Source: Parasegetibacter sp. NRK P23
GTDB taxonomy: Bacteria > Bacteroidota > Bacteroidia > Chitinophagales > Chitinophagaceae
NCBI RefSeq assembly: GCF_023721715.1
Contig: NZ_JAMDLG010000001.1
Coordinates: 251,889-315,888, forward strand
DNA: 64,000 nucleotides
Reading direction: 5' to 3'
This document shows positions 47,011 to 55,890 of the stretch, one piece after another. The translations under genes were made by a program, and so were the position numbers. The notes under the pieces were generated by a model. It saw nothing but the letters and a program-made list of their open reading frames with translations. It had not been told where the DNA came from and did not search any database. Position 1 is the stretch's first letter. Each line of letters starts with the position of its first letter.

Positions 47011-48414
47011 ATGGGAAAAACATTATTCAATAAGATCTGGGACAAGCACGTCGTTAAATCCATTCCGGAAGGCCCTTCTGTTTTGTATATCGACAAACAT
47101 TTCATCCACGAGGTAACCAGTCCGCAGGCATTCAAAGGCATTGAAAACCGCGGCCTGAAAGTTTTCCGCCCGCAACAGATCGTTGCCACCGCGGACCACA
47201 ACGTTCCCACACTCAACCAGCACCTTCCCATCAAGGAAGAGCTTTCGCGTTTACAGGTGGACCAACTCATTAAAAACTGCGCCAACCACGGTGTGGAATT
47301 GTATGGTCTGGGCCATCCCTTCCAGGGCATCGTTCACGTGATCGGACCGGAACTGGGCATCACCCAACCAGGCATGACCATCGTTTGCGGCGACAGCCAT
47401 ACCAGCACCCACGGCGCCTTCGGCTCCATCGCCTTCGGCATCGGTACCAGCGAAGTGGAAATGGTATTCGCTTCACAATGCCTCATGCAGAGCCGCCCCA
47501 AGCTGATGCGCATCAACGTGGAAGGTGAACTGAAGAGCGGCGTACTCTCTAAAGACATCATACTATATATTATATCGCTTATCTCCGCCTCCGGCGCTAC
47601 CGGTTACTTCGTGGAATATGCCGGCTCCGCTATCCGCAGCCTGAGCATGGAAGCGCGCATGACCATCTGCAACATGAGCATCGAAATGGGTGCCCGTGGC
47701 GGATTGATCGCACCGGACGAAACGACTTTCCAATACATGGAAGGCCGGCTGTTCGCACCTAAAGGAGATGAATGGACGAAGAAGCTTACGGAATGGAAAG
47801 CACTGTATTCTGACGCGGATGCCAGCTTCGACAAGGAGATCAACATCAAAGCCGAAGACATTGAGCCGATGATTACCTATGGCACTAACCCGGGAATGGG
47901 CGTGGGCGTTACAGGCAATATTCCTTCTACCGATACGATGGAAGAAACGGAAAAACCTTCTTTCCTGAAATCACTCGCTTACATGGGCTTCGAACCCGGT
48001 ATGGCCGTGAAAGGACAGAAAGTGGATTACGTTTTCATCGGCAGTTGCACGAACTCCCGCATCGAAGACCTTCGCCTTGTGGCCGATTTTGTGAAAGGAA
48101 AGAAAAAAGCCGATGGCGTGGAAGTATGGATCGTTCCCGGCAGCAAGCAGGTAGAAAAACAAGCCAAAGCAGAAGGCATAGACCAGGTGCTGGAGTCCGC
48201 AGGATTCATGTTGCGTCAGCCCGGGTGCTCCGCTTGTCTGGGTATGAATGAAGATAAAATTCCCGCGGGCAAATACTGCATCTCCACTTCCAACAGGAAT
48301 TTCGAGGGAAGGCAGGGCGCGGGCGCACGTACTTTACTGGCAAGCCCGCTCACAGCGGCCGCCGCAGCCATTACAGGCGTGGTAACAGATGTAAGAGAAC
48401 TGATTGAACAATAA
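47011..48414 (+). CDS. leuC: 3-isopropylmalate dehydratase large subunit
   Basis: This encodes 467 residues. With LeuD it isomerises 2- to 3-isopropylmalate using a [4Fe-4S] cluster. Cluster cysteines are in [13 protein letters not shown] and GCSACLGMN. The aconitase motif [26 protein letters not shown] is present. It is 21 bases before leuD. Confidence 0.97.
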   Translation: MGKTLFNKIWDKHVVKSIPEGPSVLYIDKHFIHEVTSPQAFKGIENRGLKVFRPQQIVATADHNVPTLNQHLPIKEELSRLQVDQLIKNCANHGVELYGLGHPFQGIVHVIGPELGITQPGMTIVCGDSHTSTHGAFGSIAFGIGTSEVEMVFASQCLMQSRPKLMRINVEGELKSGVLSKDIILYIISLISASGATGYFVEYAGSAIRSLSMEARMTICNMSIEMGARGGLIAPDETTFQYMEGRLFAPKGDEWTKKLTEWKALYSDADASFDKEINIKAEDIEPMITYGTNPGMGVGVTGNIPSTDTMEETEKPSFLKSLAYMGFEPGMAVKGQKVDYVFIGSCTNSRIEDLRLVADFVKGKKKADGVEVWIVPGSKQVEKQAKAEGIDQVLESAGFMLRQPGCSACLGMNEDKIPAGKYCISTSNRNFEGRQGAGARTLLASPLTAAAAAITGVVTDVRELIEQ

Positions 48415-48435
48415 ACGAACGGAACAGAACAAAAC

Positions 48436-49017
48436 ATGCAAGCATTCACTACAGTAACGTCGCGGTTCGTTCCGCTGAATATCGAGAACATCGATACAGA
48501 CCAGATCATCCCCGCACGTTTTCTCAAGGCCACCACACGGGAAGGATTCGGAAAGAATCTTTTCCGCGACTGGCGTTATGAGAACGATGATGAACACCAA
48601 CCCAAAAAAGATTTCGCGCTGAACAACCCCGCTTTCTCGGGGAACATACTCGTGGCAGCTAAGAACTTCGGGTGCGGATCCAGCCGCGAACATGCCGCCT
48701 GGTCCATTCTTGATTATGGATTCCGCGTGGTGGTGAGCAGCTTCTTTGCCGACATCTTCAAGAACAACGCCCTCAACAACGGCGTACTCCCCGTTCAGGT
48801 GAGCGAACCCTTCCTCCAGGAAATCTTCGCCCAGCCTGCCGACGCCACACTTACCGTGGACCTCTCCGCCCAAACCATCACCATTGATGCAACAGGCGCC
48901 TCGGAAAATTTTGAGATCAACAATTACAAGAAAACATGCCTGCTGAACGGGTACGATGATATCGACTACCTGTTAAGCATACGCGAAGATATTGAAGCGT
49001 ACGAAAAACAACGCTGA
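48436..49017 (+). CDS. leuD: 3-isopropylmalate dehydratase small subunit
   Basis: This encodes 193 residues, the swivelling domain of the isomerase. [20 protein letters not shown] and [41 protein letters not shown] are the family signatures (substrate loop GSSREH). It forms a complex with LeuC. It lies between leuC (21 bases) and leuB (29 bases). Confidence 0.97.
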   Translation: MQAFTTVTSRFVPLNIENIDTDQIIPARFLKATTREGFGKNLFRDWRYENDDEHQPKKDFALNNPAFSGNILVAAKNFGCGSSREHAAWSILDYGFRVVVSSFFADIFKNNALNNGVLPVQVSEPFLQEIFAQPADATLTVDLSAQTITIDATGASENFEINNYKKTCLLNGYDDIDYLLSIREDIEAYEKQR

Positions 49018-49046
49018 ATCAGCCTACACTAAAACACCTCCTTGAA

Positions 49047-50162
49047 ATGAAAAAGAAAGTCGCGGTAATATATGGAGACGGGATCGGTCCCGAAGTCACC
49101 AAGCAGTCGATGAAAGTGCTGGACGCCATTGCACAACGCTTTGGCCACGAGTTTGAATATGAGTTCTGCCTGATGGGCGCCGATGCCATCGACAAAACCG
49201 GTTCTCCCCTTCCCGATGAAACACTCGAAGTGGTACTGAACAGCGATGCGATCCTCTTCGGAGCGATTGGTCACCCCAAATACGATAATGACCCGTCCGC
49301 TAAAGTACGTCCTGAACAAGGGCTGCTGAAACTGCGGAAATCTCTGCAATTGTTTGCCAACATCCGCCCGGTAACTACGTACCAGGCACTGCACCATCTC
49401 TCCCCCCTCAAACCTAAGAACCTTGAGGGGGTGGATGTGGTCATCTACCGCGAATTAACAGGTGGTATCTATTTCGGTAAGAAAGAACTTTCCGAAGATG
49501 GTAACACCGCCATGGACGACTGTACCTATCACCGCCACGAGATTGAACGCATCGCCAAACTCGCGTTCGAACAAAGCATGCAACGCCAGAAGAGATTGAC
49601 ATTGGTTGACAAAGCCAATGTACTGGAAACTTCCCGCTTATGGCGCGCAGTGGTACGCGAAATGGCCGCGAACTACCCTGAAGTTGCCGTGGATTATATG
49701 TTCGTGGACAACGCCGCGATGCAGATGATCGTGAACCCCAAACAATTCGATGTGATCCTCACCGAGAACATGTTTGGCGATATCATCAGCGACGAGGCCA
49801 GTGTGATCACCGGATCACTGGGTATGTTGCCCTCCGCATCGGTTGGAACCGGTACCGCCATGTTCGAACCCATCCACGGTTCTTACCCGCAGGCCGCGGG
49901 CAAAGACATCGCCAACCCGCTTGGCTCCATTCTTTCCGCCGCGATGATGCTCGACTACTTCAACATGTTTGAAGAAGCGAAACTGGTGCGCGCCGCTGTG
50001 GAATGGACTTTGGAAAACGGATTCGTAACAAAGGATATCGACCCCGTGAACAATTATACCACCACCACTATTGGTGACCTGGTAAAGGATTTTGTAGAGA
50101 ATAAGATTCCCTCGGCGATCAACAAAAGCAACCTGTCGCTGAGCAAATCCACCATCATCTGA
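49047..50162 (+). CDS. leuB: 3-isopropylmalate dehydrogenase
   Basis: This encodes 371 residues. It oxidises and decarboxylates 3-isopropylmalate with NAD. The N-terminal VIYGDGIGPEVTKQSMKVL, the substrate helix LRKSLQLFANIRPV, the NMFGDIISDEASVITGSLGMLPSAS segment and the GTAMFEPIHGSYPQAAGKDIANPLGSILSAAMML motif are typical. It is the last gene before the ilv leader region. Confidence 0.97.
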   Translation: MKKKVAVIYGDGIGPEVTKQSMKVLDAIAQRFGHEFEYEFCLMGADAIDKTGSPLPDETLEVVLNSDAILFGAIGHPKYDNDPSAKVRPEQGLLKLRKSLQLFANIRPVTTYQALHHLSPLKPKNLEGVDVVIYRELTGGIYFGKKELSEDGNTAMDDCTYHRHEIERIAKLAFEQSMQRQKRLTLVDKANVLETSRLWRAVVREMAANYPEVAVDYMFVDNAAMQMIVNPKQFDVILTENMFGDIISDEASVITGSLGMLPSASVGTGTAMFEPIHGSYPQAAGKDIANPLGSILSAAMMLDYFNMFEEAKLVRAAVEWTLENGFVTKDIDPVNNYTTTTIGDLVKDFVENKIPSAINKSNLSLSKSTII

Positions 50163-50185
50163 AATGAACAGGAACAAAAATAAAT

Positions 50186-50216
50186 TTTGGAGCAAGGCAG
50201 CCAATTGCTATGTTTG
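50186..50216 (+). promoter_or_regulatory. Promoter of the ilv leader and ilvDBNCA
   Basis: TTTG (50186-50189), 19 bases, TATGTTTG (50209-50216): a full consensus promoter. Transcription should start near 50223, twelve bases before the leader peptide ATG, giving a leader RNA of about 175 bases up to the terminator. Confidence 0.75.
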
Positions 50217-50234
50217 CAATACAGCAGAATCGCT

Positions 50235-50345
50235 ATGTTCAGAAAAGGAATCAATATTAATGTCGTAAACATCGTTGCAGTGGTCATTACCATTGTGGCT
50301 GTCATTATTATTATTCCAGAACATCCAGGCGCGCTGTCAATGTAG
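50235..50345 (+). CDS. Ile/Val-rich leader peptide of the ilv operon
   Basis: 36 codons from ATG to TAG, not previously called because of the length. Nine are Ile and seven Val, including four ATT in a row (codons 24-27). The second half reads VITIVAVIIIIPEHPGALSM. E. coli IlvL, the leader of ilvGMEDA, has VISVVVIIIPPCGAALGRG at the same place, so the resemblance includes the Ile run, the following Pro and the GA(A)L tail. It lies between its own promoter (50186-50216) and the terminator before ilvD. I infer a ribosome-sensing leader peptide; the alternative is a small single-helix membrane protein. Confidence 0.75.
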   Translation: MFRKGININVVNIVAVVITIVAVIIIIPEHPGALSM

Positions 50346-50363
50346 CATTAGTAAGCACAACAT

Positions 50364-50397
50364 AAAGGCCCGCCTCTCAAAAGGCGGGCCTTTTTTC
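50364..50397 (+). terminator. Attenuator terminator before ilvD
   Basis: AAAGGCCCGCCT (50364-50375) pairs with AGGCGGGCCTTT (50382-50393) over 12 bp with a 6-base loop, followed by TTTTTTC. It starts 18 bases after the leader stop codon and ends 24 bases before the ilvD ATG. A competing helix is possible: AGGCGCGC (50327-50334, inside the leader ORF just after the Ile run) pairs with GCCCGCCT (50368-50375) at seven of eight positions. This would act as the antiterminator when a ribosome stalls at the Ile codons. Confidence 0.85.
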
Positions 50398-50420
50398 ATT
50401 TATATCAATACTAACCAAGA

Positions 50421-52103
50421 ATGGCACAGGAACTGAACAAGTACAGTAAAACGATCACACAGGATCCCACGCAACCAGCCGCGCAGGCCATGTTGTACGG
50501 GATTGGTCTGACGGACGAGGACCTCGCGAAGGCGCAGGTGGGCATTGTGAGCATGGGCTACGATGGCAACACCTGTAATATGCACCTGAACGAACTCGCT
50601 GCCGTCGTCAAAAAAGGCGTATGGGAGCAGGACCTTGTTGGTCTCGTTTTCAATACGATCGGGGTGAGCGATGGTATCTCCAACGGAACCGATGGTATGC
50701 GCTACTCCCTGGTGAGCCGTGATGTAATTGCAGATTCCATTGAAACCGTTTGTGGCGCGCAGTATTATGATTCACTGATCGCGATTCCCGGTTGCGATAA
50801 GAATATGCCCGGATCCATCATCGCGATGGGCAGGCTGAACCGTCCGGCCATCATGGTATATGGCGGCACCATTGCTCCCGGTCATTACAAGGGCCAGGAC
50901 CTGAACATTGTTTCTTCTTTTGAAGCCCTCGGGCAAAAAATAGCCGGACAGCTGGACGAAGCTGATTTCAAAGGCATCGTCATGAACTCCTGCCCTGGTG
51001 CCGGTGCATGCGGTGGTATGTATACCGCGAATACCATGGCATCGGCCATTGAAGCGCTGGGTATGAGTCTCCCCTATTCTTCTTCCAACCCTGCCCTGAG
51101 CAAGGAGAAGAAGGAAGAATGTGTTGCCGCGGGCAAAGCCATCCGCCTGCTGATGGAGAAAGACATCAAACCCCGCGATATCATGACGCGCGAGGCTTTC
51201 GAGAACGCCATCGTTACCCTGATGGTACTCGGCGGAAGCACCAACGCTGTACTGCACCTCATCGCCATGGCGAAAAGTGTGGATGTTCCCTTAACACAGG
51301 ATGACTTCCAGGCTGTAAGCGACCGTGTTCCCCTGCTGGCCGATTTCAAACCCAGCGGTAAATACCTGATGCAGGACCTGCACGAACATGGTGGTGTACC
51401 TGCGGTAATGAAATACCTGCTGGAGAAAGGATTGCTCCACGGCGATTGCCTTACCTGCACCGGTAAAACGCTGGCGGAAAACCTTGCGGAAGTACCTTCT
51501 CTCGATTTCGATAAACAAAAGATCATCTATCCGCTGGAGCAGCCATTGAAAGCCACCGGCCACCTTCAGATACTGTACGGTAACCTCGCCGAAGGCGGCA
51601 GTGTAGCCAAGATCACCGGTAAAGAAGGTGAACGCTTCGAAGGACCCGCACGCGTATTTGATGGCGAACACGCCCTGATTGCCGGTATCCAGAGCGGTCG
51701 TGTGAAAGAAGGTGATGTGGTGGTGATCCGCCAGGTTGGTCCCAAAGGCGCGCCCGGTATGCCCGAAATGCTGAAACCCACTTCCGCCATCATCGGCGCG
51801 GGGCTAGGTAAATCTGTGGCGCTCATCACCGATGGCCGCTTCAGCGGCGGAACACACGGTTTTGTGGTAGGGCACATCACACCAGAATCGCACGATGGCG
51901 GATTACTCGCTTTCGTTCACGACGATGATCCCATTACTATTGATGCGGTGAACAACAAGCTTACCCTTCATGTAAGTGAGGAAGAGATCGCCAAAAGGAA
52001 AGCCAACTGGAAACAACCCGCCTTAAAAGCACAGAAAGGCGTTTTATATAAATATGCGAAATGCGTTTCCACAGCCGCGGAAGGCTGTGTTACAGACGCG
52101 TAA
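50421..52103 (+). CDS. ilvD: Dihydroxy-acid dehydratase
   Basis: This encodes 560 residues. It dehydrates dihydroxy acids to the 2-oxo acids of valine and isoleucine using an Fe-S cluster. Cluster cysteines are in [17 protein letters not shown] and [37 protein letters not shown] near the end is conserved. It is the first structural gene of ilvDBNCA, directly after the attenuator. Confidence 0.97.
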   Translation: MAQELNKYSKTITQDPTQPAAQAMLYGIGLTDEDLAKAQVGIVSMGYDGNTCNMHLNELAAVVKKGVWEQDLVGLVFNTIGVSDGISNGTDGMRYSLVSRDVIADSIETVCGAQYYDSLIAIPGCDKNMPGSIIAMGRLNRPAIMVYGGTIAPGHYKGQDLNIVSSFEALGQKIAGQLDEADFKGIVMNSCPGAGACGGMYTANTMASAIEALGMSLPYSSSNPALSKEKKEECVAAGKAIRLLMEKDIKPRDIMTREAFENAIVTLMVLGGSTNAVLHLIAMAKSVDVPLTQDDFQAVSDRVPLLADFKPSGKYLMQDLHEHGGVPAVMKYLLEKGLLHGDCLTCTGKTLAENLAEVPSLDFDKQKIIYPLEQPLKATGHLQILYGNLAEGGSVAKITGKEGERFEGPARVFDGEHALIAGIQSGRVKEGDVVVIRQVGPKGAPGMPEMLKPTSAIIGAGLGKSVALITDGRFSGGTHGFVVGHITPESHDGGLLAFVHDDDPITIDAVNNKLTLHVSEEEIAKRKANWKQPALKAQKGVLYKYAKCVSTAAEGCVTDA

Positions 52104-52110
52104 TATTCCA

Positions 52111-52171
52111 CGCAACGGCGCTACGACGCCACGCGTAACATGCTCTAACGTGGCGTCGTAGCGCCGTTGCG
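52111..52171. repeat. REP-like perfect palindrome between ilvD and ilvB
   Basis: The 23-base arms 52111-52133 and 52149-52171 are exact reverse complements, with a 15-base loop. The arm begins CGCAACGGCGCTACG and ends ACGCCACG. In the transcript it would make a very stable hairpin ending 16 bases before the ilvB ATG. It belongs to the family at 226, 23491, 23589 and 55788. Confidence 0.8.
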
Positions 52172-52187
52172 AGAAAAACAACATAAA

Positions 52188-53936
52188 ATGAGTCAGTCAA
52201 CAATCATACAGAAAACGACCAAACCCGCACCACAGCAACCCGCGGCACAAACCCTTTCCGGTTCGCAGGCCGTATTGGAATGTTTCCTTGCGGAAGGTGT
52301 GGATACCATTTTCGGTTACCCCGGCGGCGCCATCATGCCCATCTATGATGCGCTGTACGATTACAAAGAAAAGCTGGAGCACATCCTCGTTCGCCACGAA
52401 CAGGGTGGTATTCATGCCGCGCAGGGTTACGCCCGCGCATCCGGTAAAACAGGTATCGTGTTCGCCACTTCAGGTCCCGGTGCCACCAACCTGGTAACGG
52501 GTCTTGCAGATGCGATGATCGATAGTACACCATTGGTATGTATCACCGGTCAGGTATTCGCGCACCTGCTTGGTACCGATGCGTTCCAGGAAACAGACGT
52601 GATCAACATTACCACACCCGTTACCAAATGGAACTACCAGGTAACCGACGCGAAAGAGATCCCGAGCGTGTTGGCCAAAGCCTTCTACATTGCAGGCAGC
52701 GGTCGTCCGGGTCCTGTATTGATCGATATCACCAAGAATGCCCAGCTCGAAAAATTCGAGTTCCAGGGTTATGAAAAATGTGACCATATCCGCAGCTACC
52801 GTCCCAAGCCGGTGGTAAGGAAAGAATACATTCAGCAGGCGGCCGAACTCATCAACAGTGCGGAGAAGCCATTCATTCTGCTGGGGCAGGGCGTGATCCT
52901 CGGTAAAGCGGAGAAAGAATTCATCACCTTCGCGGAGAAAAGCGGTATCCCCGTAGCCTGGACCATCATGGGCATGAGTGCTATTCCTACCAACCATCCG
53001 CTGGCGGTGGGTATGCTGGGCATGCACGGCAACTACGGTCCGAACGTACTCACCAATGAAGCCGATGTGATCATCGCCGTGGGTATGCGCTTCGACGACC
53101 GCGTTACGGGCCGCCTCGATAAGTACGCCAAACAGGCGAAGATCGTCCACCTCGATATTGATCCCGCTGAAATAGATAAGAACGTTCAGTCCACCGTTCC
53201 TGTTTGGGGCGATTGCAAGGAAACCCTTCCCCTGCTTACCGCCGCCATCGAAACAAAAGTATACCCCCAGTGGCTGCAGAAATTCCGCGATTACCAGCAG
53301 CAGGAAGAAGAAACCTGTATTCAGCCGGAAATGAATCCTGAAGGCGAAGTGCTTTCCATGGCGGAAGTAATCAATGAGCTGAACCAGCTTACAAAAAATG
53401 AAGCCATCATCGTAACGGATGTGGGTCAGCACCAGATGGTGGCCTGCCGTTACGCGCAATACAATCAAAGTAAAAGCAACATCACTTCAGGCGGACTGGG
53501 CACTATGGGCTTTGCTTTGCCCGCAGCCATCGGCGCTAAGTTCGGCGCACCGGAACGTACCGTGGTAGCCATTATCGGAGACGGCGGGTTCCAGATGACG
53601 CTCCAGGAACTGGGCACCATCATGCAGAGCAAAGTGAATGTGAAAATACTGATCCTGAACAACGAGTTCCTGGGTATGGTGCGCCAGTGGCAGCAACTGT
53701 TCCACGACAAACGCTACTCTTTCGTGAACATTGAAAGTCCGGACTTCGTAGCCGTTGCCAAAGGCTATTACATTGATGGACAACGCGTGCGGGAACGAGA
53801 AAAGTTGCGTGAAGCCCTGAAGACTATGCTGGAACACGATGGCGCTTACCTGCTGGAAGTAATGACCGGCAAAGAAAACAACGTGTTCCCGATGGTGCCG
53901 CAGGGATGCAGTGTAAGTGAAATAAGGCTGAAATAA
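52188..53936 (+). CDS. ilvB: Acetolactate synthase large (catalytic) subunit
   Basis: 582 residues. With thiamine diphosphate it makes acetolactate from pyruvate, or acetohydroxybutyrate from pyruvate and 2-oxobutyrate. The catalytic Glu is E71 in LVRHEQGG. The ThDP motif GDGGFQMTLQELGTIMQSKVNVKILILNN is intact, as is FGYPGGAIMPIYDAL. A TTG at 52167 extends the frame into the palindrome; ATG 52188 (MSQSTIIQ) is preferred. The residues before about 25 form a flexible extension rich in Pro, Thr and Gln. Confidence 0.96.
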   Translation: MSQSTIIQKTTKPAPQQPAAQTLSGSQAVLECFLAEGVDTIFGYPGGAIMPIYDALYDYKEKLEHILVRHEQGGIHAAQGYARASGKTGIVFATSGPGATNLVTGLADAMIDSTPLVCITGQVFAHLLGTDAFQETDVINITTPVTKWNYQVTDAKEIPSVLAKAFYIAGSGRPGPVLIDITKNAQLEKFEFQGYEKCDHIRSYRPKPVVRKEYIQQAAELINSAEKPFILLGQGVILGKAEKEFITFAEKSGIPVAWTIMGMSAIPTNHPLAVGMLGMHGNYGPNVLTNEADVIIAVGMRFDDRVTGRLDKYAKQAKIVHLDIDPAEIDKNVQSTVPVWGDCKETLPLLTAAIETKVYPQWLQKFRDYQQQEEETCIQPEMNPEGEVLSMAEVINELNQLTKNEAIIVTDVGQHQMVACRYAQYNQSKSNITSGGLGTMGFALPAAIGAKFGAPERTVVAIIGDGGFQMTLQELGTIMQSKVNVKILILNNEFLGMVRQWQQLFHDKRYSFVNIESPDFVAVAKGYYIDGQRVREREKLREALKTMLEHDGAYLLEVMTGKENNVFPMVPQGCSVSEIRLK

Positions 53937-54008
53937 TCTTGAATGTTGGATGTTGGATGTTGAATGGGAGAATACATCATTTAAATCCAGATTCTAAAAT
54001 CATCAGAA

Positions 54009-54599
54009 ATGCAAAAACAGGAATTCACCATAACGGTTTACACAGAGAACCACATCGGTTTGCTGAACCGCATCGCGATCATCTTTTCGCGCCGTAAAAT
54101 AAACATCGAGAGTCTGAATACCTCTCCTTCCGAAGTGGATGGCATCCACCGTTTCACCATCGTGATCAACGAAACGGAAGACGTGGTGCGCAAACTGGTG
54201 CGTCAGATTGAGAAACAGGTGGAAGTGCTGAAGGCTTACTTCAATACCGAAGAAGAGATCGTTTGGCAGGAACTGGCGATGTACAAGGTTTCCACCGATG
54301 AGATCGCAGAGAAAGTTAAGGTGGAACGTTTGCTCCGCGAGTATGGCGCTCGCGCCGTAGTGATCCGCAAAGACTATACGGTATTTGAAACCACGGGGCA
54401 CCGGGAAGAAACAGAAAAACTGGTAAAAGTACTGGCGCCTTACGGACTCATAGAATTCGTACGCAGCGCACGGGTAGCCATCATCAAAGCCAGCGCGGGC
54501 TTCCACGATAAACTCCGTGAATTTGAAAGAAGAGAGCCCGGAGAAGAAGTGATCGAGAACGAATACCTCGACAAACAGGAAGAAGTATTTACCATGTAA
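54009..54599 (+). CDS. ilvN: Acetolactate synthase small (regulatory) subunit
   Basis: This encodes 196 residues. The N-terminal ACT domain (EFTITVYTENHIGLLNRIAIIFSRRKINIESLNTSPSEVDGIHRFTIVI) binds the feedback amino acid, and the second domain (about 85-175) activates the large subunit. The final ten residues or so (ENEYLDKQEEVFTM) are an acidic tail. The 72-base gap to ilvB holds direct repeats of ATGTTGGATGTT at about 53943-53966. Confidence 0.95.
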   Translation: MQKQEFTITVYTENHIGLLNRIAIIFSRRKINIESLNTSPSEVDGIHRFTIVINETEDVVRKLVRQIEKQVEVLKAYFNTEEEIVWQELAMYKVSTDEIAEKVKVERLLREYGARAVVIRKDYTVFETTGHREETEKLVKVLAPYGLIEFVRSARVAIIKASAGFHDKLREFERREPGEEVIENEYLDKQEEVFTM

Positions 54600-54663
54600 A
54601 CTGCTTTTCAATCATAAAAACTGATAAACTTTTTAATCTTAAAACAATCTAACAAAACAAGCT

Positions 54664-55728
54664 ATGGCTAAATTAAATTTCGGCGGGGTTGAAGAAAACG
54701 TTGTGACCCGCGAAGAATTCCCGCTTGCCAAAGCGCAGGAAGTATTGAAGAACGAAACAGTGGCAGTAATTGGTTACGGCGTACAAGGTCCGGGCCAGGC
54801 GCTGAACCAGAAAGATAACGGCATCAACGTGATCGTTGGTCAGCGGAAGAATTCCAAAACATGGGACAAAGCCGTTGCCGACGGATTCGTTCCCGGAGAA
54901 ACCCTGTTCGAAATTGAAGAAGCCCTCGAGCGTGGTACCATCATCTGCTACCTGCTGAGTGATGCCGCACAAATCGAACTGTGGCCCACTGTAAAGAAGC
55001 ACCTCACTGCCGGTAAAGCACTCTACTTCTCTCATGGTTTCGGTATCACTTTCAACGAACAAACAGGCATCATTCCTCCTGCTGACGTAGATGTGTTCCT
55101 GGTGGCCCCCAAAGGTTCCGGTACTTCCCTGCGCCGCATGTTCCTGCAAGGCCGTGGTCTGAACTCCAGCTACGCCATCTTCCAGGATGCTACAGGTAAA
55201 GCAAAAGAAAGAGTGGTGGCCCTCGGTATCGCTGTAGGAAGTGGATACCTCTTCGAAACAGATTTCCGCAAAGAAGTATTCTCCGACCTCACCGGTGAAA
55301 GAGGAACTTTGATGGGCGCTATCCAAGGCATCTTCGCCGCCCAGTACGAAGTGCTGCGCAGTAAAGGCCATACGCCTTCCGAAGCGTTCAACGAAACAGT
55401 GGAAGAACTCACGCAGTCCCTTATGCCCCTCGTTGCAGAAAACGGCATGGACTGGATGTACGCCAACTGCTCCACTACCGCGCAACGCGGCGCACTCGAC
55501 TGGTGGAAAAAATTCAAAGACGCGACCAAACCCGTGTTCGAAGAACTCTACGAAAGCGTTGCTACCGGTAAAGAATCTCAGCGTTCTATCGATTCCAACA
55601 GCCAGGCTGATTACCGCGTGAAGCTGGAAGCCGAACTGAAAGAACTCCGTGAAAGCGAAATGTGGCAGGCAGGTAAAACTGTGCGTAGCCTTCGTCCGGA
55701 GAACCAGAAGGTAGCGGCAGAAGCATAA
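54664..55728 (+). CDS. ilvC: Ketol-acid reductoisomerase
   Basis: This encodes 354 residues. It isomerises and reduces acetolactate with Mg and NAD(P)H. The Rossmann motif is GYGVQGPGQALNQKDNGINVIVGQRKNSKTW, where GYGVQG is a variant of the commoner GYGSQG and Gln-Arg follow the second strand. The metal-binding segments FETDFRKEVFSDLTGERGTLMGAIQG and FNETVEELTQS (Asp and Glu ligands) are intact. It is shorter than the two-domain E. coli enzyme. Confidence 0.96.
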   Translation: MAKLNFGGVEENVVTREEFPLAKAQEVLKNETVAVIGYGVQGPGQALNQKDNGINVIVGQRKNSKTWDKAVADGFVPGETLFEIEEALERGTIICYLLSDAAQIELWPTVKKHLTAGKALYFSHGFGITFNEQTGIIPPADVDVFLVAPKGSGTSLRRMFLQGRGLNSSYAIFQDATGKAKERVVALGIAVGSGYLFETDFRKEVFSDLTGERGTLMGAIQGIFAAQYEVLRSKGHTPSEAFNETVEELTQSLMPLVAENGMDWMYANCSTTAQRGALDWWKKFKDATKPVFEELYESVATGKESQRSIDSNSQADYRVKLEAELKELRESEMWQAGKTVRSLRPENQKVAAEA

Positions 55729-55760
55729 TTATATTTCCCGCAGAAGTGCTGGATTTTCTT

Positions 55761-55885
55761 TTCACGCAAAGACGCAGGAGGTAGTGGTTTCTCGCAACGG
55801 CGCAACGACGCCACGTGAACACTCTCCTCCTGCGTTCTTCCAAAAAACGCATCAGCGCCGCGTCGTTGCGCCGTTGCGAGAAAAA
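55761..55885. repeat. REP-like composite palindrome between ilvC and ilvA
   Basis: Left arm TTTCTCGCAACGGCGCAACG plus ACGC (55788-55811) is the reverse complement of 55859-55882 over 24 bases. An inner pair uses CGCAGGAGG (55772-55780) and CCTCCTGCG (55826-55834), and CACGCAAAGACGC at 55763-55775 belongs to a second repeat type. The right arm ends about eight bases before the ilvA ATG. Confidence 0.75.
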
Positions 55886-55890
55886 ACAAA

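Noticed and set aside
53941-53967. ATGTTGGATGTTGG direct repeats before ilvN
   Set aside because: A short simple repeat, also seen in part at 59861-59882 and 29100; no evidence of function.
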